A stretch of 64,000 nucleotides of DNA from Rahnella bonaserana (GTDB lineage Bacteria; Pseudomonadota; Gammaproteobacteria; Enterobacterales; Enterobacteriaceae). Position 1 is the stretch's first letter; every line of letters starts with the position of its first letter. The DNA lies in assembly GCF_019049675.1 (NCBI RefSeq), contig NZ_JAFMOW010000067.1:124001-188000 (forward strand), read 5' to 3'. The translations under genes were made by a program, and so were the position numbers. Below are positions 28,401 to 36,623 of this stretch, one piece after another. Below the pieces are notes generated by a model. The model was not told where the DNA came from and did no database searches. It saw nothing but the letters and a program-made list of their open reading frames with translations.

Positions 28401-30860
28401 TTAAACTCCTAACTTCCATGACAGCGTTCTCAAAAGATCGGCAAACACACCTGCCGCCGTCACATCATTCCCGGCGCCGTAGCCACGCAGAACCAACGGC
28501 AACGGCTGATAATAGCGGCTGTAAAACGCCAGCGCATTCTCACCATTTTTTACTTTATATAGCGGGTCATTACCATCGACGGCGTCGATTTTTACCTTGC
28601 ACTGACCGTCTTCGATAGCACCGACATAACGCAATACTTTGCCTGCGGCGGTAGCATCAGCCACGCGTTGCGCGAATTCCGCGTCCAGTTCCGGCAAACG
28701 CGCGACAAAATCATTCACGTTTCCTTCGCTGTTAAAGGAAGCCGGTAAAACAGATTCCACATCGATATCCGACAGTTCCAGTTTGTAACCGGCTTCACGT
28801 GCCAGAATCAGCAACTTACGCGCCACGTCCATACCGGAAAGATCATCACGGGGATCCGGTTCGGTATAGCCCATCTCCTTCGCCTGCAAGGTCGCGGCGG
28901 AGAGTGACATGCCTTCATCCAGCTTACCGAAAATAAACGACAGCGAGCCGGAGAGAATTCCGGTGAAACGCATCAGTTCATCACCGGCGTTAAGCAGGTT
29001 TTGCAGGTTCTCAATGACCGGCAAACCCGCGCCAACATTGGTGTCGTAGAGGAATTTACGGCGTGAACCATCCGCCGCTTTACGCAACTGATGGTAGTAA
29101 TTCATGGAAGAGGTGTTGGCCTTTTTGTTCGGTGTGACGACGTGGAAACCGTCGGCAAGGAAATCAGCATACTGATCAGCCACTTCCTGACTCGACGTAC
29201 AGTCGACGATCACCGGATTCAGCAGGTGATATTCTTTCACCAGACGGATCAGACGCCCCAGATTCAGCGGCTCTTTCGCAGCAGCGAGCTCATCACGCCA
29301 GGTTTCCAGCGCAATACCGTGAACGTTGGTCAGTAATGCGCGGGAATTCGCGATGCCGCATACCCGCAGATCGATGTGTTTGGTTTTCAGCCACGCCTGC
29401 TGACGACGGATCTGTTCGATCAATGCCCCGCCCACGCCACCGACGCCGATCAGGAACACTTCGATCACCTGATCGGTATTGAACAGCATCTGATGGCTGA
29501 CGCGCACGCCGGTAGTCGCATCGTCATTATTGACGACCACGGAGATGGAACGTTCGGAAGAGCCCTGAGCGATCGCCACGATATTGATATTGGCGCGGGC
29601 CAGTGCCGAGAAGAATTTCGCCGAAATACCGCGCAGAGTACGCATGCCGTCGCCGACAACGGAAATCACCGCCAGCTTTTCCATGACGTCCAGCGGCTCA
29701 AGCAGGCCGTCTTTCAGCTCAAGATAGAACTCGTCTTCCAGCGCTTTACGGGCGCGTTGCAGTTCGCTTTGTGGCACACAGAAACTGATGCTGTATTCGG
29801 AAGAAGACTGCGTGATCAGCACCACGGAAATGCCGGAACGGGACATCACAGCAAATACGCGCGCCGCCATGCCGATCATCCCTTTCATTCCCGGACCGGA
29901 AACGTTGATCATCGCCATGTTATTCAGATTAGTGATGCCTTTTACCGGCGTGCTGTCATCAAGACTTTCACTGCCAATCAGGGTACCCGGCGCCTGCGGG
30001 TTAGTGGTGTTTTTAATCAGGCAAGGGATCTGGAACTGGGCAATCGGCAGGATGGTACGCGGGTGAAGGACTTTCGCGCCAAAATAAGAAAGCTCCATCG
30101 CTTCCTGATACGACATCGATTTCAGCAAGCGGGCATCGGGTACAGTGCGCGGGTCACAGGTATAAACGCCGTCAACATCAGTCCAGATTTCGCAGCAGTC
30201 AGCGCGCAAACAGGCGGCCAGTACGGCGGCTGAATAGTCAGAGCCGTTACGGCCCAGCACCACCAGTTCACCCTTTTCATTACCGGCAGTGAATCCGGCC
30301 ATCAGCACAATGTGATCGGCAGGAATGGCGCTGGCAGCGATACGGCGGCTGGATTCGTTGATATCCACGGTGGATTCAAGGTAATGCCCCTGAGCAAGCA
30401 ACTTTTCAACCGGATTAATGACGGTGACGCCGAAACCTTTCGCCAGAAATACCGCTTCCATGATGGCGATAGAGAGCTTCTCGCCACGACAGATAATGGA
30501 CGCGTTGACACTGTCCGGACATTGGCCCAGCAGGGTAATGCCATGCATCAGCTGTTTGAGCTGAGCGAATTCCTGATCGACAAACGCTTTCACCTTTGGC
30601 AAATCAAAGCCAGGCTGCGCCGCTGCCAGACCGGTAATCAGCTGACCAAAAATGTTTTCTGCATCGCTCATGATGGTCTGAATGTCCTGTCCTGCGACAG
30701 TTCGCTCAATCATGGCAACCAGATAGTTGGTAATTTTGGCAGGCGCGGATAAAACCGTTGCGACCTGTCCCTGACGCGCATTGCTTTCCATAATGTCCGC
30801 AACCCGCAAGAAGCGTTCTGCGTTTGCTACTGAGGTCCCGCCAAATTTCAACACTCGCAT
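28401..30860 (-). CDS. thrA: Bifunctional aspartokinase I/homoserine dehydrogenase I
   Basis: 819 residues from the ATG at 30860 ([18 protein letters not shown]); E. coli has 820. Order of domains: aspartate kinase (about 1-290), two ACT regulatory domains (about 310-460) that bind threonine for feedback inhibition, then homoserine dehydrogenase with the NAD(P) loop [15 protein letters not shown]. It makes homoserine from aspartate in steps 1 and 3 of the pathway. An upstream in-frame extension reaches into the attenuator and is not used. It is controlled by the thrL leader. Confidence 0.99.
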   Translation of the reverse strand: MRVLKFGGTSVANAERFLRVADIMESNARQGQVATVLSAPAKITNYLVAMIERTVAGQDIQTIMSDAENIFGQLITGLAAAQPGFDLPKVKAFVDQEFAQLKQLMHGITLLGQCPDSVNASIICRGEKLSIAIMEAVFLAKGFGVTVINPVEKLLAQGHYLESTVDINESSRRIAASAIPADHIVLMAGFTAGNEKGELVVLGRNGSDYSAAVLAACLRADCCEIWTDVDGVYTCDPRTVPDARLLKSMSYQEAMELSYFGAKVLHPRTILPIAQFQIPCLIKNTTNPQAPGTLIGSESLDDSTPVKGITNLNNMAMINVSGPGMKGMIGMAARVFAVMSRSGISVVLITQSSSEYSISFCVPQSELQRARKALEDEFYLELKDGLLEPLDVMEKLAVISVVGDGMRTLRGISAKFFSALARANINIVAIAQGSSERSISVVVNNDDATTGVRVSHQMLFNTDQVIEVFLIGVGGVGGALIEQIRRQQAWLKTKHIDLRVCGIANSRALLTNVHGIALETWRDELAAAKEPLNLGRLIRLVKEYHLLNPVIVDCTSSQEVADQYADFLADGFHVVTPNKKANTSSMNYYHQLRKAADGSRRKFLYDTNVGAGLPVIENLQNLLNAGDELMRFTGILSGSLSFIFGKLDEGMSLSAATLQAKEMGYTEPDPRDDLSGMDVARKLLILAREAGYKLELSDIDVESVLPASFNSEGNVNDFVARLPELDAEFAQRVADATAAGKVLRYVGAIEDGQCKVKIDAVDGNDPLYKVKNGENALAFYSRYYQPLPLVLRGYGAGNDVTAAGVFADLLRTLSWKLGV

Positions 30861-30903
30861 TTCTGGTACTCTCCTGAAGCTCTCGTTTAAATGTAAAAAA
30901 AAA

Positions 30904-30926
30904 GCCCGCACTGGTTAGGTGCGGGC
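30904..30926 (-). terminator. thr operon attenuator
   Basis: GCCCGCAC (30904-30911) pairs with GTGCGGGC (30919-30926), followed on the minus strand by nine T residues. It lies 24 bases after the thrL stop and before thrA. Ribosomes stalling at Thr/Ile codons of thrL would prevent its formation. Confidence 0.95.
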
Positions 30927-30949
30927 TTTTTTTCTTTTTCCTGTACGCG

Positions 30950-31018
30950 TCAGCCCGCCCCGTTACCTGTGGTATCGGTGGTGGTAATAATTGTTGTATT
31001 CAGGCTGATGATTCGCAT
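30950..31018 (-). CDS. thrL: thr operon leader peptide
   Basis: 22 residues: MRIISLNTTIITTTDTTGNG then Ala-Gly and TGA. It holds seven threonine and four isoleucine codons. The C-terminal TTGNGAG is identical to E. coli ThrL. When charged tRNA-Thr or tRNA-Ile is scarce the ribosome stalls here and the downstream attenuator is not formed. Too short for routine gene calling but unmistakable. Confidence 0.97.
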   Translation of the reverse strand: MRIISLNTTIITTTDTTGNGAG

Positions 31019-31064
31019 TTTTATTTTCTGTCTGTCTTAGGGTTTGTACTCTGTCTGCCTCTAT

Positions 31065-31093
31065 TAGCTAAAGCATAAGGCACGACAAGTCAA
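31065..31093 (-). promoter_or_regulatory. Promoter of the thr operon
   Basis: On the minus strand TTGACT (31088-31093), 17 bp, TAGCTA (31065-31070), in the same arrangement as the E. coli thr promoter, about 47 bp upstream of thrL. The 31094-31234 stretch holds no gene. Confidence 0.75.
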
Positions 31094-31234
31094 TTTTTTT
31101 CTGTTTTTGCCCGGTTAACCACGGACAAAATCAACTGTATAATTCTCTGCCATTCAAACCCTTTCCAGTGCGATCGGCAACTCTGTTCTTATCACACCGG
31201 ATATCGAACTGTTCAGGCAGAAAATCCCCTCACA

Positions 31235-31921
31235 TCATGAGGTCAGCTTTTTTTCGATGTCATGCAGCAAAGTATGCAGCATTGCGGCGTCGCGCTGCTG
31301 CAAAAGACCAAGGCGCTGATGCAACCAGTCGGACAATTTCTGGTCATCTTCTGCCCCGACATTTTCCAGCAAACGCCCGACTCTGGCACGCAACGCGGAA
31401 AGCTGTCCTGCCTCGGCAATTTCAGGTTTTGCGGACGTCACCTGATTCAGCGAAGAGAGCTGATAGCAGAATACCATTACCGCCTGCCCCAGATTGAGTG
31501 ACGGGTAATCTGCCACCATCGGTACGCCGGTCAGCACATCCGCCAGTTCCAGCTCTTCATTCGTCAGGCCCGAATCTTCACGGCCAAACACCAGCGCAGC
31601 ATGATTCACCCATTCGCTCTTTTCTTCGAGCTGAACCTGCAATTCCTGCGGCGTACAGTAATAGTGAAATTTAGCCCGGCTGCGGGCGGTGGTGGCCACC
31701 GTAAAATCGATATCAGCCAGCGCTTCGGCAAGAGTATTGAAATGAAGCGCATTTTGCAGGATCTCCTGCGACCCATGCGCAACCCAACCGGCTTCCGGCC
31801 TGAGATGCGCCTCGCTGTCGACAATACGTAACGATGCGAAGCCCATGGTTTTCATTGCACGGGCTGCCGCACCGACATTTTCCGGGCGAGCCGGCGAAAC
31901 TAAAATAATATGAAGTTGCAT
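31235..31921 (-). CDS. lasT: Probable tRNA/rRNA methyltransferase LasT (YjtD), SpoU/TrmJ family
   Basis: 228 residues from the ATG at 31921 (MQLHIILVSPARPENVGAAA). The SPOUT methyltransferase fold has a knotted C-terminal part with LVFGREDSGLTNEELELAD and the final motif DYPSLNLGQAVMVFCYQLS, both strongly conserved with TrmJ and LasT. It uses SAM to methylate the ribose of RNA; the target of LasT itself is less certain than that of TrmJ. It lies next to the thr leader, as in E. coli. Confidence 0.93.
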   Translation of the reverse strand: MQLHIILVSPARPENVGAAARAMKTMGFASLRIVDSEAHLRPEAGWVAHGSQEILQNALHFNTLAEALADIDFTVATTARSRAKFHYYCTPQELQVQLEEKSEWVNHAALVFGREDSGLTNEELELADVLTGVPMVADYPSLNLGQAVMVFCYQLSSLNQVTSAKPEIAEAGQLSALRARVGRLLENVGAEDDQKLSDWLHQRLGLLQQRDAAMLHTLLHDIEKKLTS

Positions 31922-32585
31922 ATCGGGCCTTTGCAAATGGGAAAGAAATTGCCGTCAGTATTTAAGCGATGAAATTTTACCCTGTTCCAAATCTATTCAT
32001 GGCTTATATTCTTCACAAGAACTTAACAGTCGGCTGAATATATTCCTTTATTTTATCGGAAAACCTTACCTTGCAGGTAAAAAAGGTGCTGGCCCGATTA
32101 AGCAAACATGAATGAAAAATTTATCATTATTTTTCATATGGATATATAATAAGGAACCATCATCATTTTGCATTTATCTGCCGATTCTTAATCATTTGCT
32201 GAATCGTGTACAATAAATGCCGAAATGTGACTCAAGCGTGCATTCTTGTAAGTGTTTTTCACTGTTCTGTTACCGTGCTACAATTGAACTTGATATATGT
32301 CAACAAACCGTAATTTTGTTGGGTGGTAATTTCGGCACTCGCTGTTATATTGCTGTTAATAGGGTTAGGATATGCGCCGCTTTAGGACCCCGTGGAACTG
32401 CAGAAAGTGGAATCCCTGACCGAGCTTGCGATGTTGTTGTCGTTGATGGAAATTGCATCGAGAACGCGTTTACGTACTTTAGTCATGTAACGAGTGAGAT
32501 GCCCAATAAAGCATCAAAATTCTCTGGGATAACAAGGACTTCTGTACTCCTATTTTCTATTTGTTGGCAATCTTAGGTAGCAATC
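31922..32585. other. Long AT-rich intergenic region and arcA leader
   Basis: About 660 bases between lasT and arcA. The part 31950-32330 is AT-rich with no recognisable gene. The arcA-proximal part (about 32380-32580) is conserved with E. coli in the yjjY segment (listed separately) and in the TTAGGTAGCAA context before the arcA ATG. A 119-codon plus-strand frame at 32217-32576 has no convincing product. Confidence 0.6.
32382..32486 (-). CDS. yjjY: YjjY-like small ORF antisense to the arcA leader
   Basis: 34 codons starting MTKVRKRVLDAISINDNNIA. E. coli YjjY, as remembered, starts MTKVRNCVLDALSINVNNI, so the first 19 residues match at about 14 positions. The ORF lies at the same place, divergent from arcA. 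The C-terminal half is not conserved and it ends earlier than the 46-residue E. coli form. The conservation could reflect a peptide, or a conserved arcA 5' leader or promoter read from the opposite strand. No strong ribosome binding site is seen before the ATG. Confidence 0.5.
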   Translation of the reverse strand: MTKVRKRVLDAISINDNNIASSVRDSTFCSSTGS

Positions 32586-33302
32586 ATGCAGACCCCTCAC
32601 ATTCTGATCGTCGAAGACGAGTTAGTGACACGTAATACGTTAAAGAGCATTTTTGAAGCAGAAGGCTACATGGTACATGAAGCTAATGATGGCGCAGAAA
32701 TGCACCATATTCTGTCCGAAAATGACATCAATCTGGTTATCATGGACATCAACCTGCCAGGCAAAAATGGCCTGCTGCTGGCACGCGAACTACGCGAACA
32801 AGCCAGCGTTGCTTTGATGTTCCTGACCGGCCGCGATAATGAAGTTGATAAAATTCTGGGTCTGGAAATCGGCGCTGATGATTACATCACCAAGCCATTC
32901 AACCCACGCGAACTGACTATCCGCGCACGCAACCTGCTGTCCCGCACCATGAATCTGGGCACAACCGGCGAAGAACGTCGTCTGGTTGAAAGCTACAAAT
33001 TCAATGGCTGGGAACTCGACATCAACAGCCGTTCGCTGGTGAGTCCGCAAGGTGAGCAATATAAGTTACCGCGCAGCGAATTCCGCGCCATGCTGCACTT
33101 CTGCGAAAATCCGGGCAAGATCCAAACCCGTGGCGATTTGCTGAAGAAAATGACCGGCCGTGAGCTGAAGCCTCATGACCGTACCGTTGACGTCACTATC
33201 CGTCGCATCCGTAAACATTTCGAAGCGACGCCTGACACACCGGAAATCATCGCCACCATTCACGGTGAGGGCTATCGTTTCTGTGGTGATCTGGAAGACT
33301 AA
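32586..33302 (+). CDS. arcA: Aerobic respiration control response regulator ArcA
   Basis: 238 residues, equal to E. coli. The receiver domain has the phosphoacceptor Asp54 in [12 protein letters not shown] and Lys in [10 protein letters not shown]. The winged-helix DNA-binding domain ends with [15 protein letters not shown]. Phosphorylated by ArcB under low oxygen, it represses respiratory genes. It is single-gene, ended by a strong terminator. Confidence 0.99.
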   Translation: MQTPHILIVEDELVTRNTLKSIFEAEGYMVHEANDGAEMHHILSENDINLVIMDINLPGKNGLLLARELREQASVALMFLTGRDNEVDKILGLEIGADDYITKPFNPRELTIRARNLLSRTMNLGTTGEERRLVESYKFNGWELDINSRSLVSPQGEQYKLPRSEFRAMLHFCENPGKIQTRGDLLKKMTGRELKPHDRTVDVTIRRIRKHFEATPDTPEIIATIHGEGYRFCGDLED

Positions 33303-33362
33303 TACAGAAGGTTGCCAACCGCACTGTATCCGGTAAGACAGTACCTTGTGAAACCAAACGTC

Positions 33363-33387
33363 AAAGGCCAGCGAAAGCTGGCCTTTT
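33363..33387 (+). terminator. Terminator of arcA
   Basis: AAAGGCCAGC, loop GAAA, GCTGGCCTTTTG. It also serves the convergent creA. Confidence 0.9.
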
Positions 33388-33410
33388 GTTTTGTGCGCCT
33401 TGCTGAAAAC

Positions 33411-33893
33411 TTACGGAGCGGTGTGCGCCCACGGAATAATCGGAACCGCGCTCAGGGCGTTTTTCGGTGAACCATCCACCACTTTATCGGAGTAGCTCAG
33501 ATAAATAAGTGCGTTGCGATTCGCGTCATAAAAACGAACCACCTGCAGCTTTTTAAACACCAGCGATGTGCGTTTCTGAAAAACAACCGTTCCTTTGTCT
33601 TTACCTTGCTTAATCTTGTCGCTCAGCTCAATCGGCCCCACCTGCTGACAGGAAATCGCGGCATCAGCAGTATCTTCTGCCAGCCCTAAACCGCCCTTAA
33701 TGCCGCCAGTTTTCGCACGACTGATATAACAAGTTACATTTTTAATATCAGGATCATCAAAGGCCTCAACGACAATCTTATGGTCGGGACCGAAGAGTTT
33801 GAAGACGGTATCGACGGAACCGACCTGCTCTGCATGCGCCGCTGTAGAACAAAAAGCAAACATCGAAAAAACAAAAATCCAACATCTATTCAT
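33411..33893 (-). CDS. creA: CreA family protein
   Basis: 160 residues from the ATG at 33893, which has GGAG seven bases upstream and gives a clean signal peptide ([14 protein letters not shown], cleavage after AHA). The mature part [20 protein letters not shown] and [20 protein letters not shown] is nearly identical to E. coli CreA. It is presumably periplasmic; its function is unknown. The creBCD genes that follow creA in E. coli are absent here. Longer starts would bury the signal peptide. Confidence 0.95.
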   Translation of the reverse strand: MNRCWIFVFSMFAFCSTAAHAEQVGSVDTVFKLFGPDHKIVVEAFDDPDIKNVTCYISRAKTGGIKGGLGLAEDTADAAISCQQVGPIELSDKIKQGKDKGTVVFQKRTSLVFKKLQVVRFYDANRNALIYLSYSDKVVDGSPKNALSAVPIIPWAHTAP

Positions 33894-34101
33894 TAAGTTA
33901 CTCCACGTCATCAGCATGACGTTGTTTTCCAAAGAAACCCTGCGGAGAAAGCGTGTATTCACACTTTCGGAATGAAATACTCTGTAACACAGGCAAATAG
34001 CACAGATAGCCAAAAAAATCTTAGGAAGTCTTATCGGTAAAAAGTTGCTATTATGCCGCCCATCATTCTGTGCATTTATCTTAGTTCAACGAGGACGATC
34101 T

Positions 34102-34965
34102 ATGGATCAAGCAGGAATCATTCGTGACCTTCTTAGCTGGTTAGAAACCCATTTAGACCAGCCCTTGTCACTCGACAATGTTGCAGCCAAGGCCGGCTAT
34201 TCCAAGTGGCACCTGCAGCGAATGTTTAAAGATGTCACTAATAATGCCATTGGCGCCTATATTCGTGCCCGCCGGCTTTCAAAAGCGGCTGTTGCTTTGC
34301 GTCTCACCAGTCGCCCGATTTTAGATATCGCCCTTCAGTATCGTTTTGATTCTCAACAAACATTTACCCGGGCATTCAAAAAACAATTTGCACAAACACC
34401 GGCACTGTATCGTCGTGCTGAAGACTGGCATTCGTTTGGGATTTGTCCACCAATCCGTCTGGGCGCTTTTATTCTGCCGCAGCCTGAATATATCTCACTG
34501 CCGGAACAGCATCTGGTCGGGATGACACAGAGTTACGCCTGTACGCTGGAGCAAATCACCACGTACCGTAACGAGATGCGTCGTCATTTCTGGCGTCAGT
34601 ATATTGGTGAAGCGAAAACGCTGCCGCCAATTCTTTATGGCCTGCACCATTCGCGTCCAAGCCAGGAAAAAGATGACGAGCAGGAAGTATTGTACACGAC
34701 CGCTCTGGAAGCCCAGCACTTGCCGGAAAACGTTGAAGGTCAGCCGATTGTATTGCAGCACGGCGAGTACGCCATGTTCCATTACAATGGTACCCCGGAG
34801 CATTTGCAGGAATTCATTCTGACGTTGTACAGCACCTGTCTGCCAACATTGAAACTGACCCGCAGAAAGGGACAGGATATCGAACGCTTCTACACGAATG
34901 GCCGTGCCCCAGGCACTACGCCAACCGAACTGCAGTGTGATTACCTGATCCCAATCCGCCGCTAA
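34102..34965 (+). CDS. rob: AraC-family regulator Rob
   Basis: 287 residues from the ATG at 34102 after GAGGA. The N-terminal DNA-binding domain is MDQAGIIRDLLSWLETHLDQ through GYSKWHLQRMFKDVT, in the MarA/SoxS/Rob group. The C-terminal GyrI-like ligand domain binds bile salts and fatty acids in E. coli. It activates efflux and stress genes of the mar/sox/rob regulon. It is convergent with gpmB, sharing a hairpin. Confidence 0.97.
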   Translation: MDQAGIIRDLLSWLETHLDQPLSLDNVAAKAGYSKWHLQRMFKDVTNNAIGAYIRARRLSKAAVALRLTSRPILDIALQYRFDSQQTFTRAFKKQFAQTPALYRRAEDWHSFGICPPIRLGAFILPQPEYISLPEQHLVGMTQSYACTLEQITTYRNEMRRHFWRQYIGEAKTLPPILYGLHHSRPSQEKDDEQEVLYTTALEAQHLPENVEGQPIVLQHGEYAMFHYNGTPEHLQEFILTLYSTCLPTLKLTRRKGQDIERFYTNGRAPGTTPTELQCDYLIPIRR

Positions 34966-34982
34966 CGCCTTCTGGCGTTAGC
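34961..34982. terminator. Hairpin containing both rob and gpmB stop codons
   Basis: GCTAACGCC, loop TCT(T), GGCGTTAGC: a 9-bp stem. The rob TAA (34963-34965) and the gpmB stop (34978-34980, TTA on the plus strand) lie in opposite arms. There is no T run, so strict termination is uncertain. Confidence 0.6.
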
Positions 34983-35625
34983 GTTGCAACTCGTCTAACG
35001 CGGGCAGTTCCAGATGTGATACATCGCCCGCCGTTTCCACAATCCAGCCACTCGCCAGCCACGCACTTTGCTGATGATCGACTCGCGAAAGTGAACAGTT
35101 ACGCAGACGCAGACGACGCTCAGCATACGCTGGCAAGCCGAGGATGGTACTGATCAGGCAGCCCAGCGCAATGCCGTGGCTGACCAGCAAAGGCTTACTG
35201 CCTTCCGGCAAATCCAGACAGCTGTCGAGTGCAGCACGCATACGCGCAGCCAGCTCCGTCATGGTTTCTCCTTCCGGGATACGCCCTTTCGGTGAACCAT
35301 CGACCATCTGCTTACGCCAAACTTCTTCCTGCTCTGTCAGGCCATCCAGAATACGTTCTTCCAGCACGCCCATATGTAATTCGCGCAAACGCGGCTCGTT
35401 GATCACTTCACACCCGCAGGCATCAGCGATAATCTGCGCCGTGTGGCGGGTGCGGCCTAAGTCACTGGTAATGACATGCGTGATCCCTTCATTACGCACA
35501 CGCTCAGCAACCTGGCGAGCCTGATAAAGACCTTTGGCCGTCAGCGGGCTGTCTGATTGCCCCTGAATACGGCGTGCGGCGTTCCATTCTGTTTCGCCGT
35601 GACGGACGAGATATACCTGTAACAT
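34978..35625 (-). CDS. gpmB: Histidine phosphatase superfamily protein GpmB (YtjC)
   Basis: 215 residues, equal to E. coli GpmB. The phosphohistidine loop is LVRHGETEWN, and the later catalytic histidine lies in LLVSHGIALG. It is annotated as a phosphoglycerate mutase, but family members act as broad phosphatases and the mutase role is uncertain. It is divergent from yjjX by 51 bases. Confidence 0.95.
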   Translation of the reverse strand: MLQVYLVRHGETEWNAARRIQGQSDSPLTAKGLYQARQVAERVRNEGITHVITSDLGRTRHTAQIIADACGCEVINEPRLRELHMGVLEERILDGLTEQEEVWRKQMVDGSPKGRIPEGETMTELAARMRAALDSCLDLPEGSKPLLVSHGIALGCLISTILGLPAYAERRLRLRNCSLSRVDHQQSAWLASGWIVETAGDVSHLELPALDELQR

Positions 35626-35676
35626 GAGTGTTTTCCGTTATACTGCGTGAAATTTGCTAAAGGATGCTAAAACTCT

Positions 35677-36210
35677 ATGTACCATGTTGTCGCTGCAACC
35701 ACTAACCCGGCAAAGATCAAAGCTATCGCCATGGCTTTTGAAGATATCTTCGGCGCTGAGGCATTCCGCATTGAAGGCGTTGACGTCGACAGTGGTGTTC
35801 CCAGTCAACCTATCGGCAGTAATGAAACCCGTACCGGTGCGCGCCACCGCGTTATCGGTGCCCGCCAGGTTCGCCCCGAGGCAGACTTCTGGGTTGGCGT
35901 GGAAGCGGGTATCGAAGACAATATGACCTTCGCCTGGATGGTGATTGAGAATATGCACCAGCGCGGTGAATCCCGTTCAGCGAGCCTGATGTTACCTGAA
36001 ATTATTTTACAAGGAATTAACCAGGGCAGCGAACTGGGAGATGAGATGGAAAAACTGACGGGTATCGCAGAAGTAAAACGTAAAGGCGGCGCGATCGGAA
36101 TCTTCACAGCAGGAAAGCTCACCCGCACCAGCGTTTATCATCAGGCGCTGGTACTGGCTTTAGCGCCTTTTCATAATTCGGTGTATCAGGTCAGAACCCA
36201 AACGCACTAA
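35677..36210 (+). CDS. yjjX: Inosine/xanthosine triphosphatase
   Basis: 177 residues. The N-terminus [18 protein letters not shown] and [13 protein letters not shown] are typical of YjjX, which hydrolyses ITP and XTP to keep damaged purines out of nucleic acids. It is slightly longer than E. coli YjjX (170). It converges with trpR. Confidence 0.95.
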   Translation: MYHVVAATTNPAKIKAIAMAFEDIFGAEAFRIEGVDVDSGVPSQPIGSNETRTGARHRVIGARQVRPEADFWVGVEAGIEDNMTFAWMVIENMHQRGESRSASLMLPEIILQGINQGSELGDEMEKLTGIAEVKRKGGAIGIFTAGKLTRTSVYHQALVLALAPFHNSVYQVRTQTH

Positions 36211-36223
36211 AATTTCAGGTGAT

Positions 36224-36246
36224 AACGGACGCTTCAGTCGTCCGTT
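36224..36246 (+). terminator. Terminator of yjjX overlapping the trpR 3' end
   Basis: AACGGACG (36224-36231), loop CTTCAGT, CGTCCGTT followed by TTAT. The trpR stop codon (36234-36236) is in the loop. Confidence 0.7.
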
Positions 36247-36569
36247 TTATCTGTCAGCAGTTGCTCACTCAACCATTCCTTAAGTGCTGCTGGCGCCGTT
36301 TTCAGGCCATTCGATCCACGTGTTATCGTAGCGATACCGGCTCCCAGCTGGCTTTTCAGCTCACGCTGACTCAACTCTCCGCGCATCAGTTCCTGAATAA
36401 TCCGCACCCGCGTACCCAGCGCCGCACGTTCGTCGGGCGTAAGCAGCAGTTGCAGCAAATCCTGATGCAGATTTTCAGCAAAAGATTGCTGCAGCAATGC
36501 CAGAAAGCATTGCCAGTCCTCATTGCCTTGTTGGGAAAGAGCAGGGTCATTGATTGGTCGTTGGGTCAT
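36234..36569 (-). CDS. trpR: Trp operon repressor
   Basis: 111 residues from ATG 36569 ([11 protein letters not shown]), similar to the 108 of E. coli. The core [20 protein letters not shown] and helix-turn-helix [20 protein letters not shown] are nearly identical. With bound tryptophan it represses trp, aroH, mtr and its own gene. A second ATG at 36581 is in frame but lies inside the operator, so it is less likely. It follows slt on the same strand. Confidence 0.97.
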   Translation of the reverse strand: MTQRPINDPALSQQGNEDWQCFLALLQQSFAENLHQDLLQLLLTPDERAALGTRVRIIQELMRGELSQRELKSQLGAGIATITRGSNGLKTAPAALKEWLSEQLLTDKTDD

Positions 36570-36579
36570 GATGGCTGCC

Positions 36580-36597
36580 ATACTATTAAACTAGTAC
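36580..36597 (-). promoter_or_regulatory. TrpR operator (autoregulation)
   Basis: On the minus strand GTACTAGTTTAATAGTAT, close to the palindromic trp operator core ACTAGTT-AACTAGT. It lies 11 bases upstream of the trpR ATG at 36569, between slt and trpR. Confidence 0.85.
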
Positions 36598-36623
36598 AGC
36601 AGCTTACCATAAACCACGAAAGA

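Noticed and set aside
29376-30233. 285-codon plus-strand frame opposite thrA
   Set aside because: Antisense shadow with no start signal or known domain.
32217-32576. 119-codon plus-strand frame in the arcA leader
   Set aside because: No recognisable protein, composition unlike genes, and it covers the conserved leader and the antisense yjjY-like ORF.
36570-36581. Earlier ATG of trpR at 36581
   Set aside because: It lies within the TrpR operator, and the extra four residues are not seen in the E. coli family member.
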